A stretch of DNA of 64,000 bases, from NCBI RefSeq assembly GCF_022965805.1, contig NC_133101.1, positions 4,836,001 to 4,900,000 on the forward strand. Direction: 5' to 3'. Within the stretch, counting starts at the first letter, position 1, and every line of letters begins with the position of its first letter. Both the position numbers and the translations under genes were made by a program. The DNA comes from Primulina eburnea (Eukaryota > Streptophyta > Magnoliopsida > Lamiales > Gesneriaceae). Below the pieces are notes generated by a model. That model did not search any database, was not told where the DNA came from, and saw only the letters and a list, made by a program, of their open reading frames with translations. Shown one piece after another: positions 61,101 through 64,000 of the stretch.

Positions 61101-61232
61101 ATGTTTAGCCCAAAGAAGCATGATGATCTGAATCTGATGGAGCATCATAGCATGAGATCAAACGATGGTTCCGAGCTCGAGTATTCGAGACATAACAGCA
61201 TGGCAGATTCAGAAAAAGAACACGAGAGATGA
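58193..61232 (+). CDS. Receptor-like cytoplasmic kinase (RLCK-VII/PBL type), predicted pseudokinase, one frameshift
   Basis: Exons: 58193-58304, 59205-59404, 59504-59694, 59832-60220, 60321-61232. Ignoring one extra base near 59603 they encode about 600 residues. [10 protein letters not shown] carries Cys3, Cys5 and Cys8 (likely acylation; no Gly2). Kinase motifs: glycine loop [10 protein letters not shown] (about 86-95), IVAVRQLD with Arg109 where VAIK has Lys, alpha-C Glu in [17 protein letters not shown] (HRD region intact), LSEYGLAKL (about 223-231) with EYG in place of DFG, then TYGYCAPEY and [22 protein letters not shown]. Exon 5 adds a roughly 200-residue Ser/Asp/Lys-rich tail ([12 protein letters not shown]). 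Domain order and tail recall LIP1/LIP2-type RLCKs, from memory. Exon 3 is 191 bp where phase demands 190: frame changes between HPNL and SLIGYCADG. It could be a scaffold-type pseudokinase, a recent pseudogene, or both. Confidence 0.88.
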
Positions 61233-62664
61233 TCCAAAACGATCACTAAGAAAATTTGTTGGAATTGCCACAAAATATCACCTATCATATCAACAAAAAC
61301 AAGCTGTGTCAAAGAGAGAATTTGTGATTATTAAACTTCATTTAAACTTCTTGATTTTTTTGAACTTTTTTTGATTTTGTTTTTTGACAAAACCAAGATT
61401 TCTTTTATCCATTTGTCCCGTTGAGGAGATGTGTAGGATAATTGAAGCATACCGACATGCAAGAAACATCTTATTTTCTAGCTTTATTCCCTCTCATCTC
61501 TTTTGTATTTATAATATTTTCGGACATTTCAAAAGTGTTTGTAATAAGTAATAATAATTGAAATAAGATTGGATTGAAGTACTTTTTTTTTTGTTTTGTA
61601 TATTTTCCACTAATGAGTAAATCAGTGGATAGAGTTTTCTAATCCGGATGTCCTAAATTTTCCTATCTATCCTACTTGTGCTTATCGGGAAACAAACTCA
61701 ATTGTAGAATGCTTGAAGAGATGCAACCTCTGACGATATATGTTTTCACTTATTCTGAGAGAACAAACTCTCCAATAATTGTATGCTTATAATTATGTGT
61801 TTCTTTTAGGATTATCTACTGTTTCTACTGTCTTTTTGGTGAGTTATAGTAATTATTTGAATATTGAGAGGTCTTGATCTCGAAATTTAATTTATATAAC
61901 ATTTTTTTATATCAATAAATGATGATCATTTGTCTAATTTTATATGTTTAAAAAAATATCGCATGACATTTAATATGAGCTGGTCTAGATTGATCTAATC
62001 AGCTTGAAATGTATCTTAATACCTGAAATTTGCAGCAAACATAACATATTCTCTTACCTTTTTATTCTATGACAACGAATTGTCCGTGATTCAAGTCAGA
62101 TACTAGTTTTGTCCATCAAATTGTTTATCAATTACTGAAAAATGAGTCGATACGGAAATAATAAAATCCAATTTGATTGGATCTCATGGGCCAAATCTGC
62201 TTAATTATTATTCTCTCTTTAAAAAGAAAAAAAAAACAGGTCAGAAAATGATGTTTACGTTTCTATTTGATGATGATTGAACTGCAGAGGGCATAATTTA
62301 GACCAAAAGCGTGTTCCAAACATAAATCGCGTGCCCTTTTTTCTGCATGTCCTGTCAGAATTTAATTCAGAAAGCCCGGTCGCGGAGCCAAGTTCATTCG
62401 CCCATACCAGATCTCTGACCTTCTGAGGTGAGAAAGAGGTTGGAAATTCAGGTAAAATCTAAACTGCCCGATAATTTATCTCCACCTAGGGATTGGAAAA
62501 GCCCAAGATCTCTCATCAGTTGCCTCGTAGCAGTATCAGTTGTCTCGTAGCAGTAGCAATTGTGGATTTCATTTTGTTTCGATCCAATCTGATCTGGTTG
62601 CGGATTTGTTTTTTTGGGGGAGATTTGTAGTAGATTGAATTGAGGTCAAAAGAAGCCAGGAGAA
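61233..62664. other. Intergenic between the kinase-like gene and the ARF-GEF
   Basis: It includes the likely 3' UTR of the kinase-like gene (T-rich, to about 61560) and the likely 5' leader of the ARF-GEF gene (about 62380-62664). No other feature seen. Confidence 0.5.
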
Positions 62665-64000
62665 ATGGCGGGTGGTGCTGCTGGAGGGTTTGTGACGCGA
62701 GCATTTGAGTCGATGATGAAGGAGTGTGCTAACAAGAAGTACGCCGCTCTTCAGTCGTCTATTCAGACTTATCAAGGTGAGTTTCAATGCAAACGCTAAA
62801 CCACGCTTTCAGATTCATGTAATCTTGTGTAGCATTTCTTGTATATGTTTGTGGGATTTCTAGTTTAGTGGGAGGAAGATGGCTCTGAAGCTAGATTTAC
62901 TGATTTTAGTATTGCTTGGTAATGTTTATGAATCCAGAGAAGATTTTATGTGTTCCTACGAGGTTGACAGTAATTGATTCAAAAATTTAAATTTGCCATG
63001 ATACTGAAGTAAATGTATAGTTATAAATTATGGTAATAGAAAGTACTTTAGGTTTCTAGTTTGCAGATTTTGTGTGCCTGTGTGAAGAGCTTTTAGCTGA
63101 CATTTGATGTTTCGAATTACCTGATGAGATAATTTTGTTGCAGCATTTTTCATGTTTGTGCTTCCTTTTATGAGAACTGGCTCTGAAGAGTTTATGAGTA
63201 TATTATTTAATGTGCTTTATCTTTCAGACAGTGGCAAAAATTTCAATCAGCCGCCGAACGGCAGCGAGACCAAGGAAGCTTTATCAACAGCTCCAAATCA
63301 AAGGTGTTTTAGCCACAGTGAGAGTTTTGAAAATTTGATTTTGGCAACTACAGTCCACTTAATTTTGTTCTTGTGTTTGTTTATGTGTACCTTTATGTTA
63401 CGTCTAAGGGAGTGAGAATCAGAACTAGGACACTGGAACTTTATTATTGTTTTGTGGATCACTTTGTTGATCATTTGTCTAAACTGAAACTTAGCAGCAG
63501 AACTCTAAATGGTGTTGGGATTAAACTTAATTACATCCTTTGGCTTTTTATATTTTATCAATGACAAGATTATTTAATTTGGGGGGGTCTAACATGTGCT
63601 TTCAAGGTATTACAAATTCCAAACTTGCTTGAATATATATTTTTTAAGAAACTAATTGTTATGTTAATGAAACGAGAGTAGTGCAGATTATTTCCTTTCG
63701 TGACAAAAAGTATGGTATGTATTTGCCCAAAAAAAAATTTGGGCATTGAGGCAGGTTTGATTCCACCATATTTTTTCTATCCATGTTCTTTGATGTTGAA
63801 TTTTCCCGAGGATTAGTGTTCCTTTTATGGTATAAATGTTTGTTTAAGTTCTCTCACATATGGTTTCATTGCTTTGCTACATATTCTTTTAGTGGTTTAT
63901 CTGCATCTGATGATGGAGCTGAAAAAATTGGGGCGGAATCTGATCAATCTACATCTGCTGCTGAGGAGGTTAAGTCTACAAACAATAGTGGATCGATAGC
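62665..64000 (+). CDS. BIG5: BIG5/MIN7-type brefeldin A-inhibited ARF-GEF, first three exons (partial)
   Basis: BIG-type SEC7 proteins exchange GDP for GTP on ARF GTPases at the trans-Golgi/early endosome; Arabidopsis BIG5 is MIN7/BEN1, needed for endocytic recycling and immunity. Exons: 62665-62776, 63228-63303, 63893 to beyond 64000. The N-terminus [20 protein letters not shown] followed by [14 protein letters not shown] matches the conserved BIG5 start (GGFLTRAF, then a KAIQAYQD-type stretch). The next residues are low complexity ([21 protein letters not shown]), where the family is variable. Phase is kept at both joins (G|AC and AG|T). The SEC7 domain lies beyond the right edge, so the assignment rests on the first 98 codons. 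Confidence 0.85.

Noticed and set aside
1..64000. Bacterial-type operons, CRISPR arrays or phage-like systems
   Set aside because: Genes are spliced and eukaryotic, and no regularly spaced repeats exist; the direct repeats present are transposon-related or microsatellites.

Overview
This window is plant nuclear DNA, most probably from a eudicot. Genes are split by many AT-rich GT-AG introns, intergenic DNA is AT-rich, and there are dense relics of L1-type LINEs, hAT, Tourist-like, copia and TRIM elements. A repeat family with GTGAGAC termini recalls repeats I associate with asterids such as Lamiales; this is recollection, not a search. I see no rRNA gene, tRNA gene, CRISPR array or organellar insertion.

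Layout. (1) 301-34548, minus: the first 35 coding exons (about 1,696 codons, reading frame intact) of a GCN1/ILITYHIA HEAT-repeat translational regulator; its 3' half lies off the left edge. Its introns are swollen by transposons. Intron 22 alone is 11.2 kb and holds a hAT relic and a 6.3 kb LINE that has itself taken three later LINE 3'-end insertions. (2) 34549-41953: intergenic, with a GTGAGAC repeat, a 745 bp Tourist-like element and a 1,027 bp hAT-like element. (3) 41954-43894, minus: a five-exon LTL1-like GDSL esterase/lipase carrying two 1-bp frameshifts. (4) 43963-48358: intergenic, with GTGAGAC repeats, a near-perfect 179-nt palindrome and a foldback element. (5) 48359-51636, minus: a four-exon RIN4/NOI-like protein, frame intact. 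(6) 51637-58192: intergenic, with a small hAT-like MITE, microsatellites and a TRIM retrotransposon nested in a MITE-like repeat. (7) 58193-61232, plus: a five-exon RLCK-VII-type kinase-like gene with one frameshift, Arg for the VAIK lysine and EYG for DFG. (8) 62665-64000+, plus: the first three exons of a BIG5/MIN7-type ARF-GEF.

The genes are separate transcription units, not an operon. Homologues of four of them (ILITYHIA, RIN4/NOI proteins, PBS1-like RLCKs, MIN7) are linked to plant immunity, but physical proximity alone does not imply co-function. Strongest leads: the kinase-like gene lacking two catalytic residues; the LINE carrying insertions with readable target-site duplications; a 3' hairpin shared by LINE tails; the TRIM with a matching empty site elsewhere in the window; and frameshifts confined to two genes while about 5.7 kb of other exons is clean.
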